From assembly GCA_964599565.1 (NCBI GenBank), contig CAZRFE010000037.1:1-23373 (forward strand): DNA of 23,373 nucleotides. The letters are read 5' to 3'. The position numbers and the translations under genes are program-made. Below are positions 12,411 through 20,194 of the stretch, piece by piece. Under the pieces are notes generated by a model. That model worked only from the letters and a program-made list of their open reading frames with translations, did not search any database and had not been told where the DNA came from. Each line of letters starts with the position of its first letter. Positions within the stretch are counted from its first letter, which is position 1. The DNA is from JAJUFS01 sp964599565 (GTDB lineage Bacteria > Pseudomonadota > Gammaproteobacteria > Natronospirales > JAJUFS01).

Positions 12411-14975
12411 TCAGCGTGCGAGAAAGTCGTGAACGTCGTTCGCGTGGCGTTTCCTGAACGCGATGCAGCGTCTTACTTCATCACGCACGATCGCGAGCTT
12501 GGTTTCATCCGCTGCCGGCGGGTATCGCCGCGCAAGATTCTCGGCTTCCTTGATGGCACCGGCGTCGCAGCGACCGGCGGCGAGCAGCACGACGGACGGC
12601 CTGTGCCCGGCGGGAATCTTTGCAAGTATCGCGTCGGTGTTTGCTTGCACGAATCGCCAGCCGAGCGCCGCGGATTCCGCGTTCGCGTGGCTTGCGCCTG
12701 CGATCAGGCGCAGCGTCTCGTTCGGTCGCACGGCATCCGTCAGGGAAGCGCGAAGTGTCGCCTCGACGAGCTCAGGATTCGCGAACGCGCTGAGCAGGCT
12801 CAGCAGGCGTGACACGCGCTGCGGGTCTTCCTCGCCGTCGAGCGCCGAGAGCGCGCTCACGTGCAATGCGCTGTCGCCGTGCACGCCGGCGACCTGGATT
12901 GCAACGGGAAGCATCGTTGGATCGACGTCCGCACCGTCGAGCCAGGCGCGTGTCATGGCTGTCGCTTCCTGCACGGCGCGTGCGTCGTTGCCAAGTTCGC
13001 CAAGCATGCTCCATGCGCGGCGTCGCGCCTCGAGCCGCGATTCATCGTCACCGGCCTGCGGTTTCCAGCCGAGCGTCATGGCCGCATCCGCATAGGTGTC
13101 GCGGACGTACTTCGCAAAGCGTTCCCGGTCGCCATCGGCCACGGCGGCGCGCGCGATGTATTCGAGTGGTTCGTCGACGACACCGACAAGTTCGCCGTCC
13201 TCGGCAGGGCGCACCTCGGCATAGAGACGGAGCAGGTCGCCTGCGTCGCGCCGGCCCTGCTGCACAAGCAGCCATTCATCATTGAACAGCGTCTGGCGCT
13301 CGATGCTGTTCATCTGCGTGTAAAGCTGCGCGCGCAGTTGCTGCAGGATGTCCGTGTCATGCTCCGTGACGTAGTAGCCCGCACCGCCCGCGTTCGCGAA
13401 CAGTGCGCCGTCGCAGCCGGGCAGCACGACTTCCGTCTCGCGCGTTTCGAATGCAAGGCACTGCCGCTTGTCGCCATTCGCAAGGCAGAGCGGAATCGGC
13501 CACGGCGCCGTTTCATCTTCCACGCCGAGGCGCTGCTGGCGAAGCGTGACATGCCGCGTGTCATCTTCGCAGCGCGACTCGACCTCGATCAGCGGCACGC
13601 CCGGACGGCTCGTGTAAGCCTTCAGCGCGCGAGGATAGATATCACCCGCACCATCGAGTGCCGCGAGAAAATCCGCCATCGTCGCGTTGCCCCAGCTGTT
13701 CTTCCGGAAGTAATCGCGCACCGCCTCGCGGAATTCTTCTTCGCCGGCATGCACTTCGAGCATGCGGATGACGGCGGCGGCCTTTGCATAGGAAAGCGCG
13801 TCGAATGCGCTGCGGATATCGCGCGTGCTCTTCACATCGCGGCGCACTGCCGGCACCGATGCACGCGAGTCGGCGTTGAGCGCGCCGCGGCGCGTTGCCG
13901 CGTAATTGTTCTCGATCCGCCATTCCGGATGCGCGTCGAGCAGCGTCCCGTCTTCCAGCCAGCTTGCGAAACCTTCCTTCAGCCAGGTGTCATCCCACCA
14001 CTTGAGCGACACCAGGTTGCCGAACCACTGGTGCGATGTCTCGTGCGCGATGATGCCGGCGATACCGCGCAGTGCGCTCGCCGGCACGCGCGCTTCGTCC
14101 GCAAGCAGGTAGCGGCTGCGATAGATGATCGCGCCGACGTTTTCCATCGCGCCGATCGCGAAATCCGGGATCGCGATGTGATCCAGCTTCCCGTAGGGGT
14201 ACTCGATGCCGAAGTATTCCTCCTGCCAGAGCAGGGATTCCTTCGCGATGCGCAGCGCGAACGGCGCCTGCTCCACCTGCTCGGGCGCGGCGCACACGCG
14301 CACCGGCGTATCGCCGGCACGATCGCCGATGCATTCGAAGTGCCCGACGACGAGCGCCACGAGATAGCTCGGCATGCGTCCCACGGTCGCGAATTTCATC
14401 AGGTGCGAATCGCCGGCCTTCACCGGCGTATCGGTGAGCAGCGCGCCATTTGAAATCGCCGTCATTCCCTTCGGAACAACAACGCTGATCGCATACGTCG
14501 CCTTGTACAGCGGTTCGTCGAAGGCGGGGAACATGCGCCGCGCGTCCGTCGGCTCCATGTGCGTGGCAAGGTAATCGCGGCCGAACATTTCGCCGCGGTA
14601 CCAGCCGCGCTGGTCATTGCGCAGCGGGCCTTCGTACACGATGTGCAGCGTGACGGAGCCGGGCGCGATGTCGCGATCGAACGTGAATGCAACCTGTTCC
14701 GCGGCAGCGTCGGGATGAATCGACGCCTTGAACTCGCCGGCGTCATTGCGAAGCACAGCATGTTGGATGTCGAGGTCCGCGGCGTGCATCACGATGCGTC
14801 TTGCCGGCACCTGCAGGCTGATATCCACGTCGACGGTGCCCTTGAAGCGGCCGGCTTCAAGATCCGGCGCGAAATGCAGCGCGTAGTGCACCGGTATGAC
14901 GGTATGCGGCAGGCGGTCACCGGCGTTGACGGCAGTGACAAGCAGGCAGGCAAGTGCAAGAACGATGAGGCGCAT
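12411..14975 (-). CDS. M1 family zinc aminopeptidase, secreted
   Basis: An 854-residue metallopeptidase with a signal peptide (MRLIVLALACLLVTAVNAG). The N-terminal beta domain is followed by the exopeptidase motif GAMEN (275-279). The zinc site is HETSH (H311, E312, H315), with the third ligand E334 exactly 18 residues on (KEGFASWLE). The likely transition-state tyrosine is Y396 (SYAKAAAVIRMLE). The C-terminal half is the helical ERAP1-like domain of the M1 family. HETSH instead of the commoner HELAH is a conservative variation that keeps all ligands. The enzyme should remove N-terminal residues from peptides in the periplasm. AAGGAAGGAAACC precedes the ATG. It stands alone and is divergent from another secreted metallopeptidase. 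Confidence 0.95.
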   Translation of the reverse strand: MRLIVLALACLLVTAVNAGDRLPHTVIPVHYALHFAPDLEAGRFKGTVDVDISLQVPARRIVMHAADLDIQHAVLRNDAGEFKASIHPDAAAEQVAFTFDRDIAPGSVTLHIVYEGPLRNDQRGWYRGEMFGRDYLATHMEPTDARRMFPAFDEPLYKATYAISVVVPKGMTAISNGALLTDTPVKAGDSHLMKFATVGRMPSYLVALVVGHFECIGDRAGDTPVRVCAAPEQVEQAPFALRIAKESLLWQEEYFGIEYPYGKLDHIAIPDFAIGAMENVGAIIYRSRYLLADEARVPASALRGIAGIIAHETSHQWFGNLVSLKWWDDTWLKEGFASWLEDGTLLDAHPEWRIENNYAATRRGALNADSRASVPAVRRDVKSTRDIRSAFDALSYAKAAAVIRMLEVHAGEEEFREAVRDYFRKNSWGNATMADFLAALDGAGDIYPRALKAYTSRPGVPLIEVESRCEDDTRHVTLRQQRLGVEDETAPWPIPLCLANGDKRQCLAFETRETEVVLPGCDGALFANAGGAGYYVTEHDTDILQQLRAQLYTQMNSIERQTLFNDEWLLVQQGRRDAGDLLRLYAEVRPAEDGELVGVVDEPLEYIARAAVADGDRERFAKYVRDTYADAAMTLGWKPQAGDDESRLEARRRAWSMLGELGNDARAVQEATAMTRAWLDGADVDPTMLPVAIQVAGVHGDSALHVSALSALDGEEDPQRVSRLLSLLSAFANPELVEATLRASLTDAVRPNETLRLIAGASHANAESAALGWRFVQANTDAILAKIPAGHRPSVVLLAAGRCDAGAIKEAENLARRYPPAADETKLAIVRDEVRRCIAFRKRHANDVHDFLAR

Positions 14976-15228
14976 GGTTTCCTTCCTTCATTTTGCGGGG
15001 CGGTGTTGCGTATCGGGTGTTGGACGTGATCGTGCAGGCATTGTTCCCGATGGAGCGGTTGCCGGCGGCGTCGACTGGAACGGGGCCATGATACATCTGA
15101 CATGCGATTCAGCATTTTCCTACAGGACGCGCTCACGTACACGGTCTAGATTCATGTGGCAGGCGCGAAACGGATTCGAACGTCGCGTCATCGCGGCGCC
15201 TGCGGGTCCATCAACAACGGGGGGAGCC

Positions 15229-15786
15229 ATGAAAACGATCGCGATTTCCTTGATTGCCATCGCCGCGTCGCAGATTCCGGTCGCATCGACCGCCGCAACA
15301 ATGCCATGCGTTCCTGTCGATCACGCCTACGATGATCTGATCGCGCTCAACGGATTCTGGGGAACGCAGATTCCGATATGCCAGATACCGGCCGGGTCGA
15401 ACAACGCGTACGCGGACCGTGCCAACGGTATTGTCTGGGCAGACCAGTCATGGCTTGACGAGATGGCCATGCAGCATGGCTCATGGGCCGCCACCGGCAT
15501 TCTCGCGCACGAGTGGGGCCACATGATCCAGGGCAACGTCACTGGCACTGCCGCGGAACTGCAGGCGGACTGTCTCGCCGGCGTGTTCATGAGAGGCGCA
15601 GGCCTGCCGTGGTACACCGTCGAGCAGTTCGCGCAAGCGAATTTTCTCGCCGGGGACATGGAATGGAGTTTTGGCGGACACGGCCTTGGCTTTCAGCGCG
15701 TGAATGCCGCCAATCGCGGCTACTACGGCTTCAATGGACAGGCAGGCGCGCTGCTGCTCGCGCTTTGTCCTCTCAGCGCGTTCTGA
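15229..15786 (+). CDS. Secreted minimal zinc metallopeptidase (HEWGH...ELQADC type)
   Basis: A 185-residue protein with a signal peptide (MKTIAISLIAIAASQIPVASTA) and no other domain. The catalytic motif is HEWGH (H94, E95, H98), followed by ELQADCLAG (E110, D114), which supplies the third ligand. That second motif is the signature of the neutral zinc metallopeptidase family around YpfJ (Zn_peptidase), but YpfJ proteins are far longer (near 290 residues) and this one keeps little more than the catalytic core. Four cysteines (C27, C51, C115, C180) could form disulfides in the periplasm. GGGGGAG lies directly before the ATG at 15229, and the protein begins with a clean signal peptide there. The substrate is unknown. 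Confidence 0.8.
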   Translation: MKTIAISLIAIAASQIPVASTAATMPCVPVDHAYDDLIALNGFWGTQIPICQIPAGSNNAYADRANGIVWADQSWLDEMAMQHGSWAATGILAHEWGHMIQGNVTGTAAELQADCLAGVFMRGAGLPWYTVEQFAQANFLAGDMEWSFGGHGLGFQRVNAANRGYYGFNGQAGALLLALCPLSAF

Positions 15787-15865
15787 GCGCAAGCGCCGCT
15801 GCCATGTCCGAAAACAGCCAGACGGCGGCGCGCGCGCTTTCTATAGTTCGCCTCCATTCATCAAC

Positions 15866-15871
15866 GGGAGG
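15866..15871 (+). promoter_or_regulatory. Ribosome binding site supporting a TTG start
   Basis: GGGAGG sits seven bases before the TTG at 15879. It is the only good Shine-Dalgarno tract at the beginning of the conserved DUF1203 region. A TATAGT -10-like hexamer lies just upstream at 15842-15847, without a clear -35. Confidence 0.6.
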
Positions 15872-15878
15872 CAAGACA

Positions 15879-16355
15879 TTGAACATTCATCTGCAACCGG
15901 TTCCCGAAGATTTCCTGCACCGTGTTCGCGAGGTCGGTCTCGATGACCAGGGACAACCCGTTCGGCGGATGCGTGCCAGGGGCGGCGAGCCATGCCGCGA
16001 CGTGCTTCGCCGTGCGCATCCCGGCGAGGAGCTGATACTCGCGAGTTTTTCGCCGTTCGCGCGCAGCGGACCGTACAAGGAATTCGGCCCGGTGTTCGTG
16101 CTCGCGAATGCATCCGGTGAAACCGTGCGCAGGGATGCGTTGTTGCCGGTATCGAGCGACACGAGTACGTACTTCAGGCAGCAGTTCGTGCTGCGTGCCT
16201 ACGACAGGGACGGCGCGATCTTCGATGCCGCGCTCGTGGAGAGGGAAACGGCAACGGATGTGCTCGAGCGGTTCCTCGCGCTGGACGAGATCGATTTCGT
16301 GGATGCGCGTTTCCCGACGTATGGATGTTTCGCATGCCGGATCACGCGGGCGTGA
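15879..16355 (+). CDS. DUF1203 family protein
   Basis: A 158-residue cytosolic protein of the uncharacterised DUF1203 family. Family features are the sequence after the start (NIHLQPVPEDFLHRVRE), PCRDVLRRAHPGEELILASFSPF, GPYKEFGPVFVLA, STYFRQQFVLRAYDRDGAIFDAALV and the C-terminal VDARFPTYGCFACRI. The start is TTG, fixed by GGGAGG seven bases upstream; the next in-frame ATG lies well inside the conserved region. There is no signal peptide or membrane segment. The TfoX N-domain gene begins 40 bases later on the same strand, so the two probably share a transcript. No function can be given. Confidence 0.88.
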   Translation: MNIHLQPVPEDFLHRVREVGLDDQGQPVRRMRARGGEPCRDVLRRAHPGEELILASFSPFARSGPYKEFGPVFVLANASGETVRRDALLPVSSDTSTYFRQQFVLRAYDRDGAIFDAALVERETATDVLERFLALDEIDFVDARFPTYGCFACRITRA

Positions 16356-16395
16356 ACTATCCTCTCGTCTTCCAGGTTTCGTGCAGGCTTCCAGG

Positions 16396-16743
16396 ATGGC
16401 GACAGACGCAGGTTTCATCGACTACATCATCGATCAGCTCGCGGGGCTGCGCGGCATTTCGTCGCGCCGGATGTTCGGCGAATACGCGCTGTATCTCGAT
16501 GGCAAGGTCGTGGCACTCGTGTGCGACAACCAGCTGTTCGTGAAGCCGACCGCGGCGGGAAGGAAACTCATCGGTACGCCGGTCGAATCGCCGCCGTATC
16601 CCGGTGCGAAGCCTGCGTTCCTGGTCGACGAGCAGCTCGAAGACACGGAATTCCTGCGCGCGCTGCTGCGCGCAACGGCGAAGGAACTGCCGGAGCCGAA
16701 ACCGAAGAAGGGCAAGGCGAACGCGCGCCGCGCGAAGCCGTGA
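16396..16743 (+). CDS. TfoX/Sxy N-terminal domain protein
   Basis: A 115-residue protein that is essentially one TfoX N-terminal domain: DYIIDQLAGLRGISSRRMFGEYALYLDGKVVALVCDNQLFVKPTAAGRKLI, then PPYPGAKPAFLVDE and LRALLRATAKELPEP. A lysine/arginine-rich tail (PKPKKGKANARRAKP) follows. Full-length TfoX/Sxy competence regulators also carry a C-terminal domain that is missing here, so a role in competence should not be assumed. The ATG at 16396 was chosen because it matches the family start; the purine tract before it is modest. The gene ends at a strong bidirectional terminator. Confidence 0.9.
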   Translation: MATDAGFIDYIIDQLAGLRGISSRRMFGEYALYLDGKVVALVCDNQLFVKPTAAGRKLIGTPVESPPYPGAKPAFLVDEQLEDTEFLRALLRATAKELPEPKPKKGKANARRAKP

Positions 16744-16754
16744 AAGCCGGGCAA

Positions 16755-16787
16755 TGAAAAAGCCGCGCTCCCGTCGCGGCTTTTTCA
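16755..16787. terminator. Bidirectional intrinsic terminator between convergent genes
   Basis: A perfect 13-base stem, TGAAAAAGCCGCG (16755-16767) with CGCGGCTTTTTCA (16775-16787), and a 7-base loop. Five Ts end the stem when read on either strand, so it can serve both the DUF1203-TfoX unit (plus) and the M20 dipeptidase (minus, ending at 16800). Confidence 0.85.
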
Positions 16788-16799
16788 TCAAGCATTGCG

Positions 16800-18230
16800 T
16801 CACTTTCTTCCGTAATGATCCGCGATGACATTCGCCACGCACATCGTCAGCTTCTTTCCCATCGGTATGTGCAGGAACTCGTTCGGTCCGTGGGCGTTCG
16901 ACTTCGGGCCGAGCAGGCCTGTGACGATGAACTGCGATTCGGGGAATTTCTCGGCGAGCATGCCCATGAAGGGAATGGAGCCACCCATGCCCCAGTAGAC
17001 GACGTCCTTGCCGAAGTATTCGCGTGATGCCTTGTTCATGGATTCATGCAGCCACGGCGCAACCGCGGGCGCGTCCCAGCCGCTTGCGGCAGAACCCGTT
17101 GTGAACGTTGCTTTCGCACCGTACAGCGCGGGCTTTGCGTTGATGACCTTCTCGATCGCCTTTGCGGCCTTGCCCGCGTCCACCGTCGGCGGCGTGCGGA
17201 AGGAAAGCTTCAGCGAGGTGTAGGGACGCATGGTGTTGCCGGCCATGGCGAGTTCGGGCATGCCTTCCTGCCCCGTTACCGCAAGCATGGGCCGCCAGGT
17301 GTTGTTGAGCACGAGTTCGTAGGCGTCGCTCGACATCGGTTGCATGCCGTCCACGAACGGCAGGTCGTGGTTGGCGTGTTCGCCGAGCACCTTCGCGGCA
17401 TGCCGCGCTTCGACCTTGCGATGCTCGGGCACGTCCGCGTTCAGTTCCGCGACCCTGATCTCGCCGGTCGCGGTGTCTTCCACGCGGTCGAGCAGTTCGC
17501 GCAGCACGCGGAACGACGACGCGGTGATGCCGCTCGCCATGCCGGAATGCACGCCTTCGTCGAGCACGTCGGCGCGCAGCGTGCCGACGATGTTGCCGCG
17601 AAGCGTGGTCGTCACCCACAGCTGGTCGTAGTTGCCGCAGCCCGCATCAAGACACACGACGAGCGAAGGGGTGCCGATGCGATCCTTCAGGTGGTCGATG
17701 TATTCGGGCAGGCCGACGGAGTTGGATTCCTCGCAGCACTCGATGACGAGCGCGCAGCGCCGGTGCGGAAGGTTCTGCTCCTGCAGCGCGCGGATCGCGG
17801 CGAGCGAACCGAACACCGCGTAGCCGTCATCCGCACCGCCGCGTCCGTAGAGCCGGTCACCGCGGATGACGGGCGTCCACGGGCCGAGACCTTCCTCCCA
17901 GCCGGTGAATTCCGGCTGCTTGTCGAGGTGTCCATAAAGAAGAATCGGATCGTCGGCGTCGCTGGCCGCACCACCGAAGGCGTCGATTTCCACGAACAGG
18001 ATCGGCGTGAAATCACCGAGCCTGACGATTTCCGCGCGCATGCCTTTCACGGGCTGGGACTTCACCCAGTCCAGTGCGAGGTTCACGGCCTGGTCCATGT
18101 AGCCGTGCTTCGCCCAGTCCGGGTCGAAGTTCGGCGACTTGTTCGGAATCTTCACGTATTCAACGAGTTGCGGAATGATCGAGTCATCCCAGAGCTGATT
18201 CACGAATTGCTGGACCTTCGCGGCGTCCAT
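16800..18230 (-). CDS. M20 family metallodipeptidase
   Basis: A 476-residue dinuclear zinc peptidase of the M20/CNDP-like group. All metal ligands are visible: H101 with D103 (LLYGHLDKQP), bridging D134 (GRGGADDGYA), catalytic E167 with E168 (ECCEESNS), D195 (CLDAG) and H447 (SNAHGPNEF). The dimerisation/lid region contains H228 (EGVHSGMAS). No signal peptide is seen, so it acts in the cytosol, probably splitting dipeptides. AGGAG lies five bases before the ATG at 18230. It is transcribed alone and ends at the shared bidirectional terminator. Substrate preference cannot be read from the sequence. Confidence 0.95.
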   Translation of the reverse strand: MDAAKVQQFVNQLWDDSIIPQLVEYVKIPNKSPNFDPDWAKHGYMDQAVNLALDWVKSQPVKGMRAEIVRLGDFTPILFVEIDAFGGAASDADDPILLYGHLDKQPEFTGWEEGLGPWTPVIRGDRLYGRGGADDGYAVFGSLAAIRALQEQNLPHRRCALVIECCEESNSVGLPEYIDHLKDRIGTPSLVVCLDAGCGNYDQLWVTTTLRGNIVGTLRADVLDEGVHSGMASGITASSFRVLRELLDRVEDTATGEIRVAELNADVPEHRKVEARHAAKVLGEHANHDLPFVDGMQPMSSDAYELVLNNTWRPMLAVTGQEGMPELAMAGNTMRPYTSLKLSFRTPPTVDAGKAAKAIEKVINAKPALYGAKATFTTGSAASGWDAPAVAPWLHESMNKASREYFGKDVVYWGMGGSIPFMGMLAEKFPESQFIVTGLLGPKSNAHGPNEFLHIPMGKKLTMCVANVIADHYGRK

Positions 18231-18313
18231 GGCGGCTCCTTGGAAAAGACGGGCGGGAAAAGGCGCTCAGGGTACTCGATTTGCGCAACGAGGGGCAGGC
18301 AGGGCAGAAAAGC

Positions 18314-18342
18314 TTGTAACTATATGCGTTGTCATATAGAAC
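18314..18342 (+). promoter_or_regulatory. Candidate promoter of the DUF2269-padR operon
   Basis: A TTGTAA -35-like hexamer (18314-18319) is followed after 17 bases by TAGAAC (18337-18342). The first palindrome of the operator pair fills the spacer and -10. The hexamers are only moderate matches; the overlap with the operators is the main support. Confidence 0.4.
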
Positions 18343-18361
18343 TATATGCAAATGCATATAG
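18320..18361 (+). promoter_or_regulatory. Two tandem palindromic operators, probably for PadR
   Basis: Two 20-base palindromes of form CTATATG-N6-CATATAG lie at 18320-18339 and 18342-18361. Their centres are 22 bases apart, about two helical turns, so two dimers would bind the same DNA face. The second is a perfect 9-2-9 inverted repeat (CTATATGCA / TGCATATAG) whose last base starts the GGAG ribosome binding site of the first gene. PadR regulators usually bind such AT-rich repeats at their own promoters, and a padR gene is second in this operon. The assignment is inferred. Confidence 0.72.
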
Positions 18362-18370
18362 GAGACCAGC

Positions 18371-18826
18371 ATGCTGTACCTCTCGCTCAAGACCCTGCAC
18401 ATCGTTGCCGTCGTCATCTTCCTCGGCAACATCACTGTCGGCGTGCTGTGGAAGCTGCATGCGGACGCGAGCGGCGAACCGCGTCTGATGGCCTATGCCT
18501 TGCGCGGCATTCTGCGCGCCGATCGCATCTTCACGCAGACCGGCGCCACCGTGATCCTGCTGACCGGCATCGGCCTCGTCTGGGTCGGCGGCTACGCGTT
18601 TTTCGCGACGGCCTGGATCTGGCTGGGGCTCGCGCTGTTCCTGCTGTCGGCGGCGCTCTTCAAGCTGGCCGTCGAACCGGTGCAGCGGCAGCTCCTGGAG
18701 ACCGCGCAGACGGCGCCGTTCGACGCGCGGGCCTACGCTGAACTGTCCCGCCGCTGGATGGTTGCCGGCACGGCCGCCACGCTTGCACCGTACCTCGCGC
18801 TCGCCGTGATGGTGTTCAAGCCGTGA
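18371..18826 (+). CDS. DUF2269 family integral membrane protein
   Basis: A 151-residue protein with four hydrophobic helices (about 5-25, 55-77, 81-98 and 131-148). Family features are the N-terminal LSLKTLHIVAVVIFLGNITVGVLWKL, ADRIFTQTGATVILLTGIGLV, and the third-helix region ending in LFKLAVEPVQRQLL. DUF2269 has no established function. A conserved histidine in the first helix (KTLHIV) is shared with the family. GGAG, overlapping the operator, lies six bases before the ATG. The stop overlaps the GTG start of padR (GTGA), so translation is coupled. It is the first gene of a PadR-controlled trio of unknown purpose. Confidence 0.87.
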   Translation: MLYLSLKTLHIVAVVIFLGNITVGVLWKLHADASGEPRLMAYALRGILRADRIFTQTGATVILLTGIGLVWVGGYAFFATAWIWLGLALFLLSAALFKLAVEPVQRQLLETAQTAPFDARAYAELSRRWMVAGTAATLAPYLALAVMVFKP

Positions 18827-19398
18827 GCCTGGAACACATTCTGCTCGGCATCCTGCGCGAGCCGGCCGCCGGTTACGACGTCAAGCAGCGTTTCGAGCAG
18901 GTGTTCAACCATTTCTGGTCCGCGGACCTTGCGCAGATCTATCGCGCGCTCGGCAAGCTGGAGAAGAACGGCCTGCTGACAAGCCGCATGGAACGCTCCG
19001 GGCGCGGACCTGACCGGAAGGTCTACCGGCGCACCGGCACCGGTGCGAAGGAACTCGAGCGCTGGTTGCGCGAAGGACCGGTATTCGGCAGCGAGAAATT
19101 CGCATACCTCGCGCAGGTGTTCTTTCTCGGCGGCCTGCGTGATGCCGCGGCCAGCGAGGAATTCTTCACGACGCTGCGCGAGGAACTCATCGTGCGGCTG
19201 GAAGCGCTCGATGCCATCGAGCAGGGCTGGAAGACTGGAACAGGTCCAGGCTTTCCCGATGCCCTGGACGACGAGGACTTCCACGCCTGGCTGACACTGG
19301 ACATGGGACTGCGCAAGACGCGCGCCCTGGTGGAATGGGCGGACAACGCGCTGGCGCAACTGCATGCGCGCGCCATGCAGAAGGAGAAAAAGCGATGA
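18823..19398 (+). CDS. PadR family transcriptional regulator
   Basis: A 191-residue regulator. The N-terminal winged helix is clear: LEHILLGILREPAAGYDVKQRFEQVFNHFWSADLAQIYRALGKLEKNGLLTSR, then the wing RGPDRKVYRRTGTGAKELERWL. The C-terminal half (about 85-185) is the helical dimerisation/effector domain of the larger PadR subgroup, PadR-s2/VirR-like in size. The GTG at 18823 overlaps the preceding stop as GTGA and places the conserved MSLEHILLGIL at the start. The stop overlaps the next ATG as ATGA. It most likely represses its own operon through the twin palindromes at 18320-18361. The effector is unknown; PadR proteins often answer phenolic acids or drugs. Confidence 0.93.
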   Translation: MSLEHILLGILREPAAGYDVKQRFEQVFNHFWSADLAQIYRALGKLEKNGLLTSRMERSGRGPDRKVYRRTGTGAKELERWLREGPVFGSEKFAYLAQVFFLGGLRDAAASEEFFTTLREELIVRLEALDAIEQGWKTGTGPGFPDALDDEDFHAWLTLDMGLRKTRALVEWADNALAQLHARAMQKEKKR

Positions 19399-20093
19399 AC
19401 GAAATCGTCTACAAGGCCGTGCTTCATGCGCACCTGGCCTGCGGCCTTGCCGCGCTGCCGCTGTTCTGGATTCCCGCTGTCGTGCGCAAGGGCAGCCGCG
19501 TGCACCGTGCTGCGGGAAAGCTGTTTCTGCTCGCAATGCTCGTCGTGATCGTCACCGGCGTGCCGCTGGCGTTCCGTTTCCTTGCGGAAGGCCGCTGGGT
19601 GTTCGCGGTGTTCCTGCTGTACATCGCGGTCATTACCGCCATGTCCGCCGGCACGGCCTGGTTCGCGCTCAGGCTCAAGCGTTCGCCGGCGCGCTATTTC
19701 GGCAAGGTCTACGCAGCGACGGCGGTGTTCATGTTCCTGAGCGGCGCCACCGTCATCGCACTCGGCTGGCATTTCCAGGTGTGGCTGCTGTTCTTCTTCG
19801 GCGTCATCGGGCCGTTTCTCGGTTTCCGCATGTTGCGGAAATTTCGCGCAACGGAACATGACACGAACTGGTGGCTGCACGAACACCTTGGCGGAATGAT
19901 CGGCGGCGGCATCGCCACGCACGTCGCCTTCGGTGCGTTCGGCCTGCGTCGCCTGTGGCCTGCGTATGCAACCATCGACGGCATCGCCGGCATGCTGCCG
20001 TGGCTGTTGCCCGTGGTGATCGGCTTCGCCGCGTCGGCATGGCTCGAACGCAGGTACGCCAATGGCCTGCCGCGACGAAAGGCCGTCGCGTAG
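19395..20093 (+). CDS. DUF2306-like multi-helix membrane protein
   Basis: A 232-residue integral membrane protein with about six to seven helices. The N-terminal AHLACGLAALPLFWIPAVVRKGSRVHRAAGKLFLLAM follows the DUF2306-type pattern, with paired histidines in helix one (HAH) and HR after it. A further histidine cluster lies in WWLHEHLGGMIGGGIATHVAFGAFG. Conserved intramembrane histidines suggest metal or haem binding, but this is inference. AGGAG lies eight bases before the ATG, and the ATGA overlap couples it to padR. It closes the three-gene operon. I am unsure of the exact family name; it is clearly not a known transporter. Confidence 0.75.
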   Translation: MNEIVYKAVLHAHLACGLAALPLFWIPAVVRKGSRVHRAAGKLFLLAMLVVIVTGVPLAFRFLAEGRWVFAVFLLYIAVITAMSAGTAWFALRLKRSPARYFGKVYAATAVFMFLSGATVIALGWHFQVWLLFFFGVIGPFLGFRMLRKFRATEHDTNWWLHEHLGGMIGGGIATHVAFGAFGLRRLWPAYATIDGIAGMLPWLLPVVIGFAASAWLERRYANGLPRRKAVA

Positions 20094-20194
20094 AGCAGAT
20101 CCGTGGAGAACCAAGTGAAAAGTTGCGCAGGCGCATTGCCTGCCAGCGCGTTGCGTTAGAGTCGCGACAGTTTCACTCACTCGTGGAGACGCTG

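Noticed and set aside
15165..15215. A GGATTCGAA stretch resembling a tRNA T-loop.
   Set aside because: The flanking bases do not pair as a T stem, and no acceptor, anticodon or D arm can be drawn around it.
16396..16743. A natural competence locus built on the TfoX-like gene.
   Set aside because: Only the N-terminal domain is present and no competence genes are nearby.
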